Shown here: piece by piece, positions 41,152 through 49,449 of the stretch | Position numbering within the stretch: position 1 is the stretch's first letter | Layout of the letters: each line of letters begins with the position of its first letter | DNA from: Rhizobium sp. | Lineage (GTDB): Bacteria > Pseudomonadota > Alphaproteobacteria > Rhizobiales > Rhizobiaceae | Reading direction: 5' to 3' | NCBI GenBank assembly: GCA_027533385.1 | Contig: JAPZUE010000077.1 | Location: forward strand, 1-49,449 | DNA: 49,449 nt | The notes under the pieces: generated by a model | What the model saw: the letters and a program-made list of their open reading frames with translations, nothing else | Database searches by the model: none | What the model was told of the DNA's origin: nothing | Translations under genes and position numbers: made by a program

Positions 41152-42669
41152 TTAGTCTTCGCTGGCCGCCACCTGGGCCAGAACCTTGCCCTTGCCGCGC
41201 GCCCGAAGAATCATCGGAACAAAGAGCGCGATGGCCGCCAGTAGCAGCAAGACCGCGGAGATGGGCGACGTCACAAGAACGGTCGGATCGCCCTGACTGA
41301 TCGACAGTGCACGACGCAACTGCTGTTCGGCCATTGGCCCCAGAATGAGGCCCACGATCACCGGTGCGATCGGATAGCCGAAGACGCGCATGACGTAGCC
41401 GAGCACACCGAACGTCAGAAGCAGGCCGAGTTCGAACACCGACGGATTGGCGCCGATCGTACCGAGTGTCGCAAAGACCAGGATACCGGCATAGAGCCAG
41501 GGCTTCGGGATGGTGAGCAGCCGCACCCAGAGCCCGATCAGCGGCAGGTTCAGCACCAGCAGCATGAAGTTGGCAATCAGCAGGGAAGCGATCAGGCCCC
41601 AGACGAGCTGCGGATTGGTCGCAAACAAAAGCGGCCCGGGCTGCAGACCGAACTGCTGGAAGCCGGCGAGCATGATGGCAGCGGTCGCCGTCGTCGGCAG
41701 GCCGAGTGTCAGCAACGGCACCAGCGTACCGGCAGCCGAGGCGTTGTTGGCAGCCTCGGGCCCGGCGACGCCCTCGATGGCACCCTTGCCGAACTCTTCG
41801 GGATGCTTGGTGAAGTGCTTTTCTGCGGAATAGGACAGGAAGCTCGAGACATCAGCACCACCCGCCGGCATGGAGCCGATCGGAAAACCGATGGCAGTTC
41901 CGCGCAACCAGGGCCTCCAGGAGCGGCTCCAATCGGACTTGTTCATCCAGAGCGAGCCCCGCACGGCCTCGACCTTCTCGGGCGCACGCGCACCTTGAGC
42001 GGCGATGTAAAGCGTCTCGCCGATCGCAAACATGGCGACCGCAAGCGTGGTGACCTCAAGGCCATCCAGGAGATCCGGCACGCCGAAGCTCAACCGCGTC
42101 TGGCCGGTCAGCTGGTCGATACCGACGATGGAGAAGGCAAGACCGATGAACAGGGCGGTCAGACCACGCAGGGTGGAATCGCCGAATGCGGCGGACACCG
42201 TGACGAAGGCCAGAACCATCAGCGCGAAATACTCGCGAGGACCGAAGGACAGGGCGAACTTGACGACGTAGGGCGCGATGAAGGCGAGCATGATCGTGGC
42301 CAGAAGACCGGCAACGAAGGAGCCGATTGCAGCGGTTGCGAGCGCAGGCCCGCCACGCCCCGCACGGGCCATCTTGTTGCCCTCCAGCGCCGTCACGATG
42401 GATGCGCTTTCGCCAGGCGTGTTGAGCAGGATCGAGGTGGTCGAGCCGCCATACATCCCGCCATAATAGATGCCCGCGAACATGATCAGCGATCCGGCCG
42501 GATCGAGCTGATAGGTGACAGGCAGAAGAAGGGCGACTGTCAGCGCCGGGCCGATGCCCGGAAGCACGCCGACAAGTGTCCCGAGAGTGACGCCGATCAG
42601 CGCGTAAAACAGGTTGATCGGCTGAGCGGCGATAGCCAGCCCCTGGAGAAGGAAATCAAACGTATTCAC
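41152..42669 (-). CDS. tctA: Tripartite tricarboxylate transporter, large permease TctA
   Basis: The product is 505 residues with about twelve membrane helices, starting at GTG 42669 after GGGGAA. The family's glycine/proline-rich motif is GTLVGVLPGIGPALTVALLL near residue 30. A second copy of the pattern is in AGTLVPLLTLGLPTTATAAI near 310. It forms the ion-coupled channel of a TTT system that takes up tricarboxylates or other organic acids delivered by the periplasmic TctC. It follows tctB by ten bases. The substrate is not known. Confidence 0.95.
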   Translation of the reverse strand: MNTFDFLLQGLAIAAQPINLFYALIGVTLGTLVGVLPGIGPALTVALLLPVTYQLDPAGSLIMFAGIYYGGMYGGSTTSILLNTPGESASIVTALEGNKMARAGRGGPALATAAIGSFVAGLLATIMLAFIAPYVVKFALSFGPREYFALMVLAFVTVSAAFGDSTLRGLTALFIGLAFSIVGIDQLTGQTRLSFGVPDLLDGLEVTTLAVAMFAIGETLYIAAQGARAPEKVEAVRGSLWMNKSDWSRSWRPWLRGTAIGFPIGSMPAGGADVSSFLSYSAEKHFTKHPEEFGKGAIEGVAGPEAANNASAAGTLVPLLTLGLPTTATAAIMLAGFQQFGLQPGPLLFATNPQLVWGLIASLLIANFMLLVLNLPLIGLWVRLLTIPKPWLYAGILVFATLGTIGANPSVFELGLLLTFGVLGYVMRVFGYPIAPVIVGLILGPMAEQQLRRALSISQGDPTVLVTSPISAVLLLLAAIALFVPMILRARGKGKVLAQVAASED

Positions 42670-42679
42670 GGGGTTCCCC

Positions 42680-43174
42680 TCAGAAGAACAGCCGTTCGAG
42701 CGGTCCGGCCGGCAAGGACAGTTGCAGGAAGCGCGCGAAGACGATCCACACGACGAATGAAAGTGCGATACCGGCGGGCAGCGAGATCCAGAACTTCCTC
42801 TTGCCGAAACCGGCTGCGGTCAGGGCGAAAAGGATGCCGGTGGCGATCGAGAAACCTGCCGTCTTCAACAGCAGCATCTGCGCAGCAAGCCCCGCAACGA
42901 TAAACAGGATCGGCGGGAGTTCCTGATGTTCACGCTCGGGAAAATCCCGACGCAGAGCCGCGAAAACCGTCCAGATGGCAAGGCCAATCAGCCCGATCGC
43001 GATGCCCTTCGGCACGGTCGCAGGACCGATGCCGGAGTAGAGATTGCCACCCTGCAGGCGCGCGACATCGTAGAATATCACGCCGGCCAGGACGACCAGC
43101 ACCAGGGCGATGGCCAGCGCCGCCCAATCAGGGCGGCGCGACCGATGTGCGGAAGAGTGTTCTTCCGTGCTCAT
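42680..43174 (-). CDS. tctB: Tripartite tricarboxylate transporter, small permease TctB
   Basis: The product is 164 residues with four predicted membrane helices (first from ALAIALVLVVLAGVIFYDVA) and a charged N-terminus. Length, topology and place between tctC and tctA fit TctB, whose sequences are poorly conserved. The ATG overlaps the tctC stop (ATGA). Confidence 0.9.
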   Translation of the reverse strand: MSTEEHSSAHRSRRPDWAALAIALVLVVLAGVIFYDVARLQGGNLYSGIGPATVPKGIAIGLIGLAIWTVFAALRRDFPEREHQELPPILFIVAGLAAQMLLLKTAGFSIATGILFALTAAGFGKRKFWISLPAGIALSFVVWIVFARFLQLSLPAGPLERLFF

Positions 43175-44115
43175 TTCACCAGACCGATGTCTTTGAGGAT
43201 CGCCTCAGTCGCGGCGATATCCTTTGCGAGCTGTTCCTGGAAAGCAGCACCCGAAAGATAGGTATCCTGCCAGTTCTTCGTCTTGAGCGTTTCCTGCCAG
43301 CCGGCCGACTTCACGAGCTTTTCGATGTCGGCCGAGATTGCAGCCTTCTGCTCGTCGGTCAGGCCCGGAGCGGCAGCAACCATGCGCCAGTTCTGCAGGA
43401 CCACGTCAAGACCGCTTTCTTTCAGCGTCGGGGCATCGGCACCGGCAATGCGCTCGGCACTGGAGACCGCGAGCAGACGCAGCGCGCCAGCCGCAACCTG
43501 GGCCTGGAATTCACCGTAGCTCGAGATACCGACGGTCACCTGACCGCCGAGGATCGCAGCAAGCGCCTCGCCACCACCCGAATAGGCGATGTAGTTGATC
43601 TTGGTCGGATCAACGCCGGCAGCCTTGGCGATCAGGCCTGCACCGATATGGTCCGTGCCACCAGCAGAACCACCGGCCCAGGACACGGAACCCGGATCAG
43701 CCTTCAGCTTCTCGACCAGCTGGCCGATGTTCTGGATGTCGGAGCTGGCTGGAACGACGACGGCCTGATATTCGCCGGTCAGACGCGCGATCGGCGTAAC
43801 ATCGGCGAGCGTGACCGGCGACTGGTTGGTCAGGATCGCGCCGACCATAACGTAACCGCCAACGATCAGGGCATTCGGATTGCCCTTCTGCTGGCTGGCG
43901 AACTGGGCGAGACCGATGGTGCCACCAGCGCCCGGCACGTTCATCACCTGAACATTGCCGGAAATGCCTTCGGCCTGCATCACCTGCTGCAGCGAACGAG
44001 CCGTCTGGTCCCATCCACCGCCTGGCGCTGCCGGCGCCATGATCGTGTAGTCGGCAGCGACCGCCGGAAGGGCGATTGCACCTGCAAGGAATGAAGCCAG
44101 GAAAAAGTGTTTCAA
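43171..44115 (-). CDS. tctC: Tripartite tricarboxylate transporter, periplasmic binding protein TctC
   Basis: The product is 314 residues. The start is TTG 44115, with GGAGGA five bases upstream deciding it. A signal peptide ends at LPAVAA/DYT. The Bug/TctC fold is shown by APAAPGGGWDQTARSLQQVM, VPGAGGTIGLAQFASQQKG, SVSWAGGSAGGTDHIGAGLI and INYIAYSGGGEALAAILGG. These proteins bind carboxylates through two water-bridged loops. It heads a tctCBA operon; no TctDE two-component pair is present, so control must come from elsewhere. Confidence 0.95.
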   Translation of the reverse strand: MKHFFLASFLAGAIALPAVAADYTIMAPAAPGGGWDQTARSLQQVMQAEGISGNVQVMNVPGAGGTIGLAQFASQQKGNPNALIVGGYVMVGAILTNQSPVTLADVTPIARLTGEYQAVVVPASSDIQNIGQLVEKLKADPGSVSWAGGSAGGTDHIGAGLIAKAAGVDPTKINYIAYSGGGEALAAILGGQVTVGISSYGEFQAQVAAGALRLLAVSSAERIAGADAPTLKESGLDVVLQNWRMVAAAPGLTDEQKAAISADIEKLVKSAGWQETLKTKNWQDTYLSGAAFQEQLAKDIAATEAILKDIGLVK

Positions 44116-44455
44116 GATAGTCCTCCACCATCAATGCGGCTCTTGCCGCTTGCGAATGATCTGTGGGGAGAACGCAGCTGCGCGCTATGCGGACATGTCC
44201 GCGCCAGGCAAAGCCTGCTCCTCCCATGTTCCATCTCGCCCGCCTCCACGGGAAGATGTGAACACAGGCCTAACAGCAGAACCTGTCATCCACCTGTCAC
44301 CCGGAGATCCCAGCGACTGCATAGGCGCCGGACATCAGGAACATTGAGCTGACATGTGAGAGCGCACTCGGGAGGTCAGCGCGTCATCGACCACAAGCGT
44401 CGATCGCATGCGCGGCTTGAGGCCTCCAGGTCATCGTGCCGACGGGCTCGGTGGC
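44116..44455. other. Upstream region of tctC
   Basis: This 340-bp stretch has no convincing gene. It holds a direct repeat, ACCTGTCA at 44281-44288 and 44292-44299, exactly 11 bp apart and about 165 bp before the tctC start. Such spacing suits a regulator binding side by side. No terminator is evident for the small membrane gene upstream. Confidence 0.45.
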
Positions 44456-44731
44456 TCAACGACGGCTCTTTTCCCAGATCGTCCATCCGCCGAGGATCAT
44501 CCCGAGGATGATGGCATTCGACAGGATGCCGAAGCCGATGGCCGGGATTCGCTCGATGCCGGAGCCAGCGGCTGTCGTGAGCGGAATGAGGATGGCGACA
44601 AAAACCACACCCATCGCAAGCGGGGTAGCCAGACCCATGGTCTGACGCGTGCGCATGGCCGTCACAACGAGAAAAAAGATCAACCCGATCCTGAAGGGAT
44701 CGATCAGTTGAGAAAAGACGATATCGACCAT
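44456..44731 (-). CDS. Small membrane protein of unknown function, 91 residues
   Basis: The ATG at 44731 follows GAGGGAGG at good spacing; the longer frame upstream is rejected. Three hydrophobic segments are visible (about 12-30, 38-55 and 67-85), joined by short polar loops such as MRTRQTMGL, and a basic end (WEKSRR). I do not recognise the family. It lies between the tct operon and the MFS gene and on the same strand as both. Confidence 0.65.
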   Translation of the reverse strand: MVDIVFSQLIDPFRIGLIFFLVVTAMRTRQTMGLATPLAMGVVFVAILIPLTTAAGSGIERIPAIGFGILSNAIILGMILGGWTIWEKSRR

Positions 44732-44954
44732 GGCTGCCCCTCCCTCAAGGTCCAGATTGCGAATTCCAAACGGGTATTGCCAGCGGCCCCGCTGCATCGG
44801 ACGTTATGCGGCAGAACCTCGCACGTCTAGCCTAAGGCAATGAAATTCTGACACTATTCGAGCTTGTGATGGCTTGCGCGGGCGCCAAGTCACCCAGCAA
44901 GATGCCCAGGAGCGCCGATGGAGCGAATGCCCGGCGGCAAGATCCTGGAGTGAA

Positions 44955-44983
44955 AGAAAACAGGCCGGCGAGACGCCGGCCTG
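44955..44983 (-). terminator. Rho-independent terminator of the MHS transporter
   Basis: CAGGCCGGCG (44961-44970) pairs with CGCCGGCCTG (44974-44983) around AGA. On the minus strand the stem is followed by TTTTCTTTC. It lies 31 bases after the MFS stop. Confidence 0.92.
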
Positions 44984-45014
44984 TCCTGGATCATCAGTGG
45001 ATTGTCCGACAGGA

Positions 45015-46883
45015 TCAGTCCTTGAAGATGTCCTTCTTGTGGGTATTGGCCGGGACCAGCAGGGCACCGATGACAACGGTCGCAGCAGCGATGATGATCG
45101 GGTACCACAGACCACCGTAGACGTTACCCGTCTGGGCAGAGATCGCGAATGCGGTCGCCGGCATCAGACCACCGAACCAACCGTTACCGATGTGGTAGGG
45201 CAGCGACATACCCGAGTAACGGATACGGGTCGGGTAGAGCTCGACCAGCATCGCGGCGATCGGGCCGTAAACCATCGTCACCAGGATGATGAGATAGGTC
45301 AGGATCGCGACAAGGGTCAGCTTCTGGGCCGTGAAGATGTCGAGGAAGTGCTCGGCCTTCGCCACGGTCGGGTTGGAGTCAGCCGTCAGCGGATAGCCAG
45401 CAGCAGAGAGCGCGTCATTGACGGCCTTGTTGAAGGCAACCGGCTTGCCCTTTTCGGCATCGAGTGCGGCCTGGGCTGCAGCGATGGCGGCCTGATCACC
45501 GCCGGTCTTTGCGGTTTCCAGAGCAGCGGTCAGTTCCTTGACGGCAGCGGCGTTCTGCGCGGCGTCATAGGAGGTGACGACCGTGTCGCCAACCTTGATC
45601 TGGGCCACCTGGATGGCCGGATCGAAGTTGGTGGTGTAGTTGACCGAGGTGCGTGCAAGCGTTGCCTTGGCAACGTCGCAGGCATTGGTGAACTTCACGG
45701 TACCGGTCGGGTTGAACTGGAACGAGCAGTCCGCTTCGTTTGCCGACACGACGACCGGGGTCTGGTGAGCGGCATAGAGCGCGGGGTTTGCGGTCTTCGT
45801 CAGAAGCGGGAAGACGAAGTTATAAGTCAGGGCCGCAATCAGGCAGCCTGCCAGGATGATCGGCTTGCGGCCGATACGGTCGGAAAGTGCGCCGAAGAAC
45901 AGGAAGCCACCAGTGCCCAGAACGAGCGACCAAGCAACCAGGACGTTGGCGGTGAAGCTGTCAACCTTGATGACGTTCTGCAGGAAGAACAGGGCGTAGA
46001 ACTGCCCCGAGTACCAGACGACGGCCTGACCGGCCACGAGACCGAAGAGAGCGATCAGGGCAAACTTGCCGTTCTTCCAGGTGCCGAAGGCTTCGCGCAG
46101 CGGCGCCTTCGATGCTGCGCCCTCTTCCTTCATCTTCTTGAAAGCCGGGGATTCATGCATGTGAATGCGGATGTAGAGCGAGATCAGCAGAAGCACGATC
46201 GAGCCGATGAACGGAATGCGCCAGCCCCAGAGATCGAAGGCCTTGATCATCTTCGGCGTACCGTCCGGGTTCATCACCGCAGCACCGGCAGCATCGAGAA
46301 CAGGGGTCGGGTCCCAGTTGGCGTTGACATAGCCCTGCACCGACAGGATCACGACGAGTGAGAGCAAAAGCCCCAGTGTTGCCGTGGTCTGGATGTAGGC
46401 CGTGAAATAGCCGCGCTGGTTGGCCGGCGCATGTTCGGCTACGTAAACGACCGCACCGCCATATTCGCCACCGAGCGCAAGACCCTGCAACATGCGCAGG
46501 ATGATCAGGATGATCGGCGCCGCCGCACCCCAGGTGTTATAGGTTGGAAGCAGACCGACCAGGAAGGTCGAGATACCCATGATGAGGATGGTCATCAGGA
46601 AGGTATATTTGCGGCCGACGATGTCGCCGAGCATACCGAAGACGAGCGCACCGAACGGACGGACAATAAAGCCGGCCGCGAAGGCGAGAAGTGCGAATAC
46701 GTTACGCGTGGCTTCCGGGAAGGCCGTAAAGAACTGCGCGCCGATAATCGCCGCGAGCGAACCGTAGAGATAGAAATCGTACCATTCAAAGACGGTACCG
46801 GCGGAAGAAGCCAGAATGACTTTCTTCTCCTCCGCCGTCATGGGGCGCGAACGATCCCCGACGTTCATTTCCGTAGTTGCCAT
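45015..46883 (-). CDS. MFS transporter, metabolite:H+ symporter (MHS/ProP-like) with a large insertion
   Basis: The product is 622 residues from ATG 46883, after GGAGGG; the 60 upstream codons are rejected. It opens with the MHS signature ASSAGTVFEWYDFYLYGSLA and the loop RPFGALVFGMLGDIVGRKYT, then PTYNTWGAAAPIILIILRML and GLALGGEYGGAVVYVAEHAP. Usual family length is 430-550. The excess is a stretch of about 160 residues (roughly 365-530) between two late membrane helices, with Cys386 and Cys402 and an Ala/Lys-rich helical part (ALETAKTGGDQAAIAAAQAA). It probably lies in the periplasm, where the cysteines could pair. Substrates in the family are mono- and dicarboxylates or betaines. Confidence 0.9.
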   Translation of the reverse strand: MATTEMNVGDRSRPMTAEEKKVILASSAGTVFEWYDFYLYGSLAAIIGAQFFTAFPEATRNVFALLAFAAGFIVRPFGALVFGMLGDIVGRKYTFLMTILIMGISTFLVGLLPTYNTWGAAAPIILIILRMLQGLALGGEYGGAVVYVAEHAPANQRGYFTAYIQTTATLGLLLSLVVILSVQGYVNANWDPTPVLDAAGAAVMNPDGTPKMIKAFDLWGWRIPFIGSIVLLLISLYIRIHMHESPAFKKMKEEGAASKAPLREAFGTWKNGKFALIALFGLVAGQAVVWYSGQFYALFFLQNVIKVDSFTANVLVAWSLVLGTGGFLFFGALSDRIGRKPIILAGCLIAALTYNFVFPLLTKTANPALYAAHQTPVVVSANEADCSFQFNPTGTVKFTNACDVAKATLARTSVNYTTNFDPAIQVAQIKVGDTVVTSYDAAQNAAAVKELTAALETAKTGGDQAAIAAAQAALDAEKGKPVAFNKAVNDALSAAGYPLTADSNPTVAKAEHFLDIFTAQKLTLVAILTYLIILVTMVYGPIAAMLVELYPTRIRYSGMSLPYHIGNGWFGGLMPATAFAISAQTGNVYGGLWYPIIIAAATVVIGALLVPANTHKKDIFKD

Positions 46884-47314
46884 TATTCCCTCCTCCGTGA
46901 ATGCTGGCCTCACGTATCGACCTCGTCCATGGAAAGGACAGGCCGCCCGTAATGTTGAAATAACTCCCACCCAACAGAGCAGAACTATCTGCCCCTTGAT
47001 CCGCCGCCTTTCGGCTGCAGATGCTGGAAACCCTCCGATTGATCGGTACAAGTCCGATGCCAATCTGTACCATCGGGGCGCATGCGAGGAGAGATCAACC
47101 TTCGTCTAAGAGGCGAAGTGCGCGGTGGATGAGTTCGGACCGACCATCATCGGCACGGCCGGCATCCCGGCGAATGTCCGTGAAACTCGTGCAAATTCAG
47201 ATAAATGTCCGCAAAGCCGAAGGCTTGCCAGACAGCGCTAGCCCATTGAGGCGGGGCGATAAACAGACCACGCCGAGATGAGTAGAAGTTCTTGGCCTGC
47301 GACCGGACGCGGCC
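46884..47314. other. Intergenic region upstream of the MHS transporter
   Basis: This 431-bp stretch contains no convincing gene. It carries the dyad GGTACA/TGTACC (47045-47050 and 47066-47071) about 165 bp upstream of the transporter, a possible operator. The rest shows nothing I can name. Confidence 0.45.
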
Positions 47315-47662
47315 TTAGCGCAGCAGCCGCTGCAAGCGTGGTCGCACCCGCAGAAACTGTCGGTAGACAAGCTCGAAGAGAGGGGTGAGAGGTTTCCATC
47401 CTGCCAGCAGGCCGAGCGGCCGCAACAATGGTATGGCCCGCCACATGGCCGCAAAGGCTTGCGCACCGGACAGAAGTTTCCCCGCCTCTTGTGCATGAAA
47501 ACGCGCCAGAAGCTCAGCGCGATCAATCGGACAGCTGCCGGCAGGATCACAGGCATCTATGAATTCGATCGCACCGCGCCGATCAAGACGGCGCATCAAG
47601 GCGATCTCGCGCTGACAAAGAGGACAACTGCTGTCGAACCAGACGGTCACTCGGGAAGCCAA
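47315..47662 (-). CDS. DCC-family thiol-disulfide oxidoreductase (DUF393)
   Basis: The product is about 115 residues. The Cys pair CPLC follows the first beta strand (VTVWFDSSCPLCQREI, residues 5-20), the DCC signature. A second part, ALMRRLDRRGAIEFIDACDP, and the end FELVYRQFLRVRPRLQRLL fit the family. It is probably a cytoplasmic or membrane-associated thiol-redox protein. The start is uncertain: TTG 47662 or GTG 47650, neither with a clear ribosome site. It lies 109 bp beyond the AraC-type gene on the same strand. Confidence 0.85.
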   Translation of the reverse strand: MASRVTVWFDSSCPLCQREIALMRRLDRRGAIEFIDACDPAGSCPIDRAELLARFHAQEAGKLLSGAQAFAAMWRAIPLLRPLGLLAGWKPLTPLFELVYRQFLRVRPRLQRLLR

Positions 47663-47771
47663 GGTTGCTGCACCACTCTAGACCAAACTTTCAGTCACAG
47701 TGCACGGCAAACCATGCTGACGCAATGCGGCCCGGTGCCGCGTCGGCGAGATGCGGGCCGAACCTGGGATA

Positions 47772-48818
47772 TCAAGCGATGTTGGCGGATTCCGGGAACT
47801 GGTAGGCCGGCTTTTTGGCCCCGAAAGGAAACTCGCTTTCACCGTCATCCGGACTGGAAGCTTGACCGGACTGAAGGTCACGATAGGCGGTCGGCGTGCA
47901 GCCGAAACGGGTGATGAACAGCTGCCTCATATTGCTTTGGCTGCCCAGCCCGCTCAGGCGCGCAATATCCTTGATCTTGCGCTCGCCGGCTTTCAGCATG
48001 TCGCAGGCGTATCTCAGGCGCACGGAAAGAACGAATTCGCCGACGGTATCACCGGTCTTCTGCTTGAAAGCGCGCGACAAGGTCTTTTCGCTCATCGCCA
48101 CCATGGCTGCCAGCTTGCCGACACTCAAGTCTGCGGATGGGTTGGCCATGACCCATTCCTGTACACGCTCCACGGGGCTACCCTGATCAAAGCTTGGGAC
48201 ACGCGCCATTCGCGATCGATAGCGCGTATCGGCATCATCAAGACGCGCTCCAATCCGTCGCGCAACCTCGACAGCGGTTGTTCGACCAAGATCCTCCTCA
48301 ATCAGCGCCAGTGTTAGCGCTAACCCGGCACCTGTGCCACGTGCGGTCCAGATCTTTCCGCTCTTGTGGAGATCGGAATGGGGCTCGACAAGTGTCTGCG
48401 AGCATAAGGTGGGCAACCGCGCCTGCGTCTCGGCATCGGCCACAACGGTATGACCGCGAGTAATCCCGGCAGCTGCAGCGAACAGCACGCCGTTTCCATA
48501 AGCGGCGACACGCCGGACGGTCGGCGTCCGCTTCGACAAAAACTCGATGATGCGCAGATCATGATCGCGCAAGGTGACGGGAGACGCATCGGGAACGATG
48601 AGCGTATCAACCTGAGGTGGTGCATTATTGAGGTTGTAGACTGCACTGAAACGGATCCAGGGCTCCTCCAGCTGCAGCGCATCATACCCGGCTGAACACG
48701 TGGTCACCGAATAAGACGCTCCGCCGCCCAGCTCTGAGGCATGACGAAAGCACTCGAAAGCCGAAGCCAATTCAAGCATTCCGAAATTGCTGCGAAGCAC
48801 AATCATGACATTGCGCAT
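47772..48818 (-). CDS. GlxA-type AraC-family regulator with a DJ-1/PfpI-like domain
   Basis: The product is 348 residues from ATG 48818; a TTG six codons earlier is possible. The N-terminal half is a DJ-1/PfpI-type domain (MIVLRSNFGMLELASAFECF, then VDTLIVPDA). Where relatives show a Cys nucleophile elbow it reads RRVAAYGNGVLFAAAAGI, so it is not an active amidase. The C-terminal AraC double HTH (about residues 225-320) contains LAAMVAMSEKTLSRAFKQKT and IKDIARLSGLGSQSNMRQLF, then TPTAYR. The target is unknown; the neighbouring DCC and MHS genes are candidates. Confidence 0.88.
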   Translation of the reverse strand: MRNVMIVLRSNFGMLELASAFECFRHASELGGGASYSVTTCSAGYDALQLEEPWIRFSAVYNLNNAPPQVDTLIVPDASPVTLRDHDLRIIEFLSKRTPTVRRVAAYGNGVLFAAAAGITRGHTVVADAETQARLPTLCSQTLVEPHSDLHKSGKIWTARGTGAGLALTLALIEEDLGRTTAVEVARRIGARLDDADTRYRSRMARVPSFDQGSPVERVQEWVMANPSADLSVGKLAAMVAMSEKTLSRAFKQKTGDTVGEFVLSVRLRYACDMLKAGERKIKDIARLSGLGSQSNMRQLFITRFGCTPTAYRDLQSGQASSPDDGESEFPFGAKKPAYQFPESANIA

Positions 48819-49449
48819 TATCCAGATCCATCTCAACTCTAAGCAGGGAACAGTAGATTCCTGCCGTGTTTGAAGTCCAAATGTGCCGAAAATTTAATCA
48901 ACAAATGCCTTATAAATAATCTTCGCGCACAAGATCTGCAATAATCATGCCAAGTCTACCAGTACAGAATAGAGATCCACATGTTTCAATCTGACATACA
49001 GTCATAAACCACGAATGTTGATTATTTACGACAACAGTTGCCTGCATGTCTCAGCCATTTTTGGGTGTACATCATGATGATTTGACTAAAATTGAATGTT
49101 GCAGCGCAACTATCTCGACAATTTGAGACGGGATTCGGACAACCTCATAGACCGTCCTTCACGACCACTTCACAGGACGCGTGATCGCCTCCAAACGTTA
49201 ACCCGAGATTAACCTCAGGCGATCTCAGCGATAGCTTGCTCCTCTTCAAAAAACAATCATGAGGTGCATAAGACGCAACTACACGAGCGCTTGAGACAAT
49301 CGACGATCGAGATAGCGTCCGCGAAGCTGGTGTAATTTCGGAGGCGATTTGAGTGGAGAAAGCGGTGGAGATTTCGCTTTCGTTTTCCACGAGACGTCAG
49401 GTGGGCACCGGGCCCGTCGGAGAAGGTGGAGTTGCGAGACTTCAACCTG
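48819..49449. other. AT-rich terminal region without convincing genes
   Basis: This 631-bp stretch is more AT-rich than the rest. Frames such as 49145-49390 on the minus strand have poor codon use and no ribosome site. A plus-strand frame beginning with TTG near 49344, after GGAGG, runs off the window end and might be the start of a gene, but is too short to judge. GCAGG and CCTGC ends around 48842-48863 form a weak hairpin. Confidence 0.4.

Noticed and set aside
49145..49390. An 81-codon minus-strand frame near the window end
   Set aside because: Ser-rich with poor codon use, no ribosome site and no family resemblance.

Overview
The window looks like chromosome or megaplasmid DNA from a Rhizobiales alphaproteobacterium, most likely Rhizobiaceae. 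The evidence is the high GC content, GTG/TTG starts with strong GGAGG-type ribosome sites, and gene families typical of that group: an alpha-2-macroglobulin/PBP1C pair, an ExoD-like protein, a DUF475 TerC-superfamily protein, a tripartite tricarboxylate transporter and an MHS-type MFS carrier. No tRNA, rRNA or CRISPR array is visible. The window opens inside an IS110-family transposase.

Layout. 1-1145: IS end and an orphan PAS-domain protein. 1388-3593: glutaryl-CoA dehydrogenase with a divergent LysR regulator. 3699-11230: secreted alpha-2-macroglobulin-like protein translationally coupled to penicillin-binding protein 1C. 11317-17588: small envelope and stress genes, namely an OsmC protein, a DUF475/TerC membrane protein behind a folded leader, a 59-residue protein with a hairpin over its ribosome site, ExoD, an ECF sigma/anti-sigma pair, a Bax-inhibitor-1 protein and a Pmp3 peptide. 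17764-34821: an exoprotein island. It comprises a 3100-residue protein with two animal-type heme peroxidase domains and RTX repeats, an ABC exporter, a membrane-anchored RTX protein, an HlyD adaptor, and a histidine kinase and NarL-type response regulator alongside. 35142-40652: a sugar-acid catabolic island (EamA carrier, FAH-family enzyme, FadR-type GntR regulator, DenD-like and LtnD-like dehydrogenases, and a decayed IlvD/Edd dehydratase). 40846-44731: a small protein, the TctCBA transporter and a small membrane protein. 45015-48818: MHS-type MFS carrier, DCC thiol-disulfide protein and AraC-type regulator. The last 0.6 kb is AT-rich with no convincing gene.

How the genes fit together. The exoprotein island is the most distinctive part. 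Its giant protein has the architecture of MopA-type Mn(II)-oxidising/animal-heme peroxidases, and the type I exporter genes follow on the same strand, so the product is probably secreted and folds with calcium outside the cell. No outer-membrane TolC partner is encoded here. The adjacent two-component genes are candidate regulators, and the shared upstream region carries a direct repeat and a dyad. In the sugar-acid island, near-identical TTGTC-type 11-mers occur upstream of three transcription units and fit a FadR-family operator, so the local GntR protein probably controls all of them. The last gene of its denD operon is a pseudogene whose deletion can be explained by recombination between short repeats.

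Two RNA-level signals stand out. One is a multi-stem leader before the DUF475/TerC gene that ends in a perfect hairpin over the Shine-Dalgarno. The other is a second, independent hairpin over the Shine-Dalgarno of the 59-residue gene on the opposite strand.
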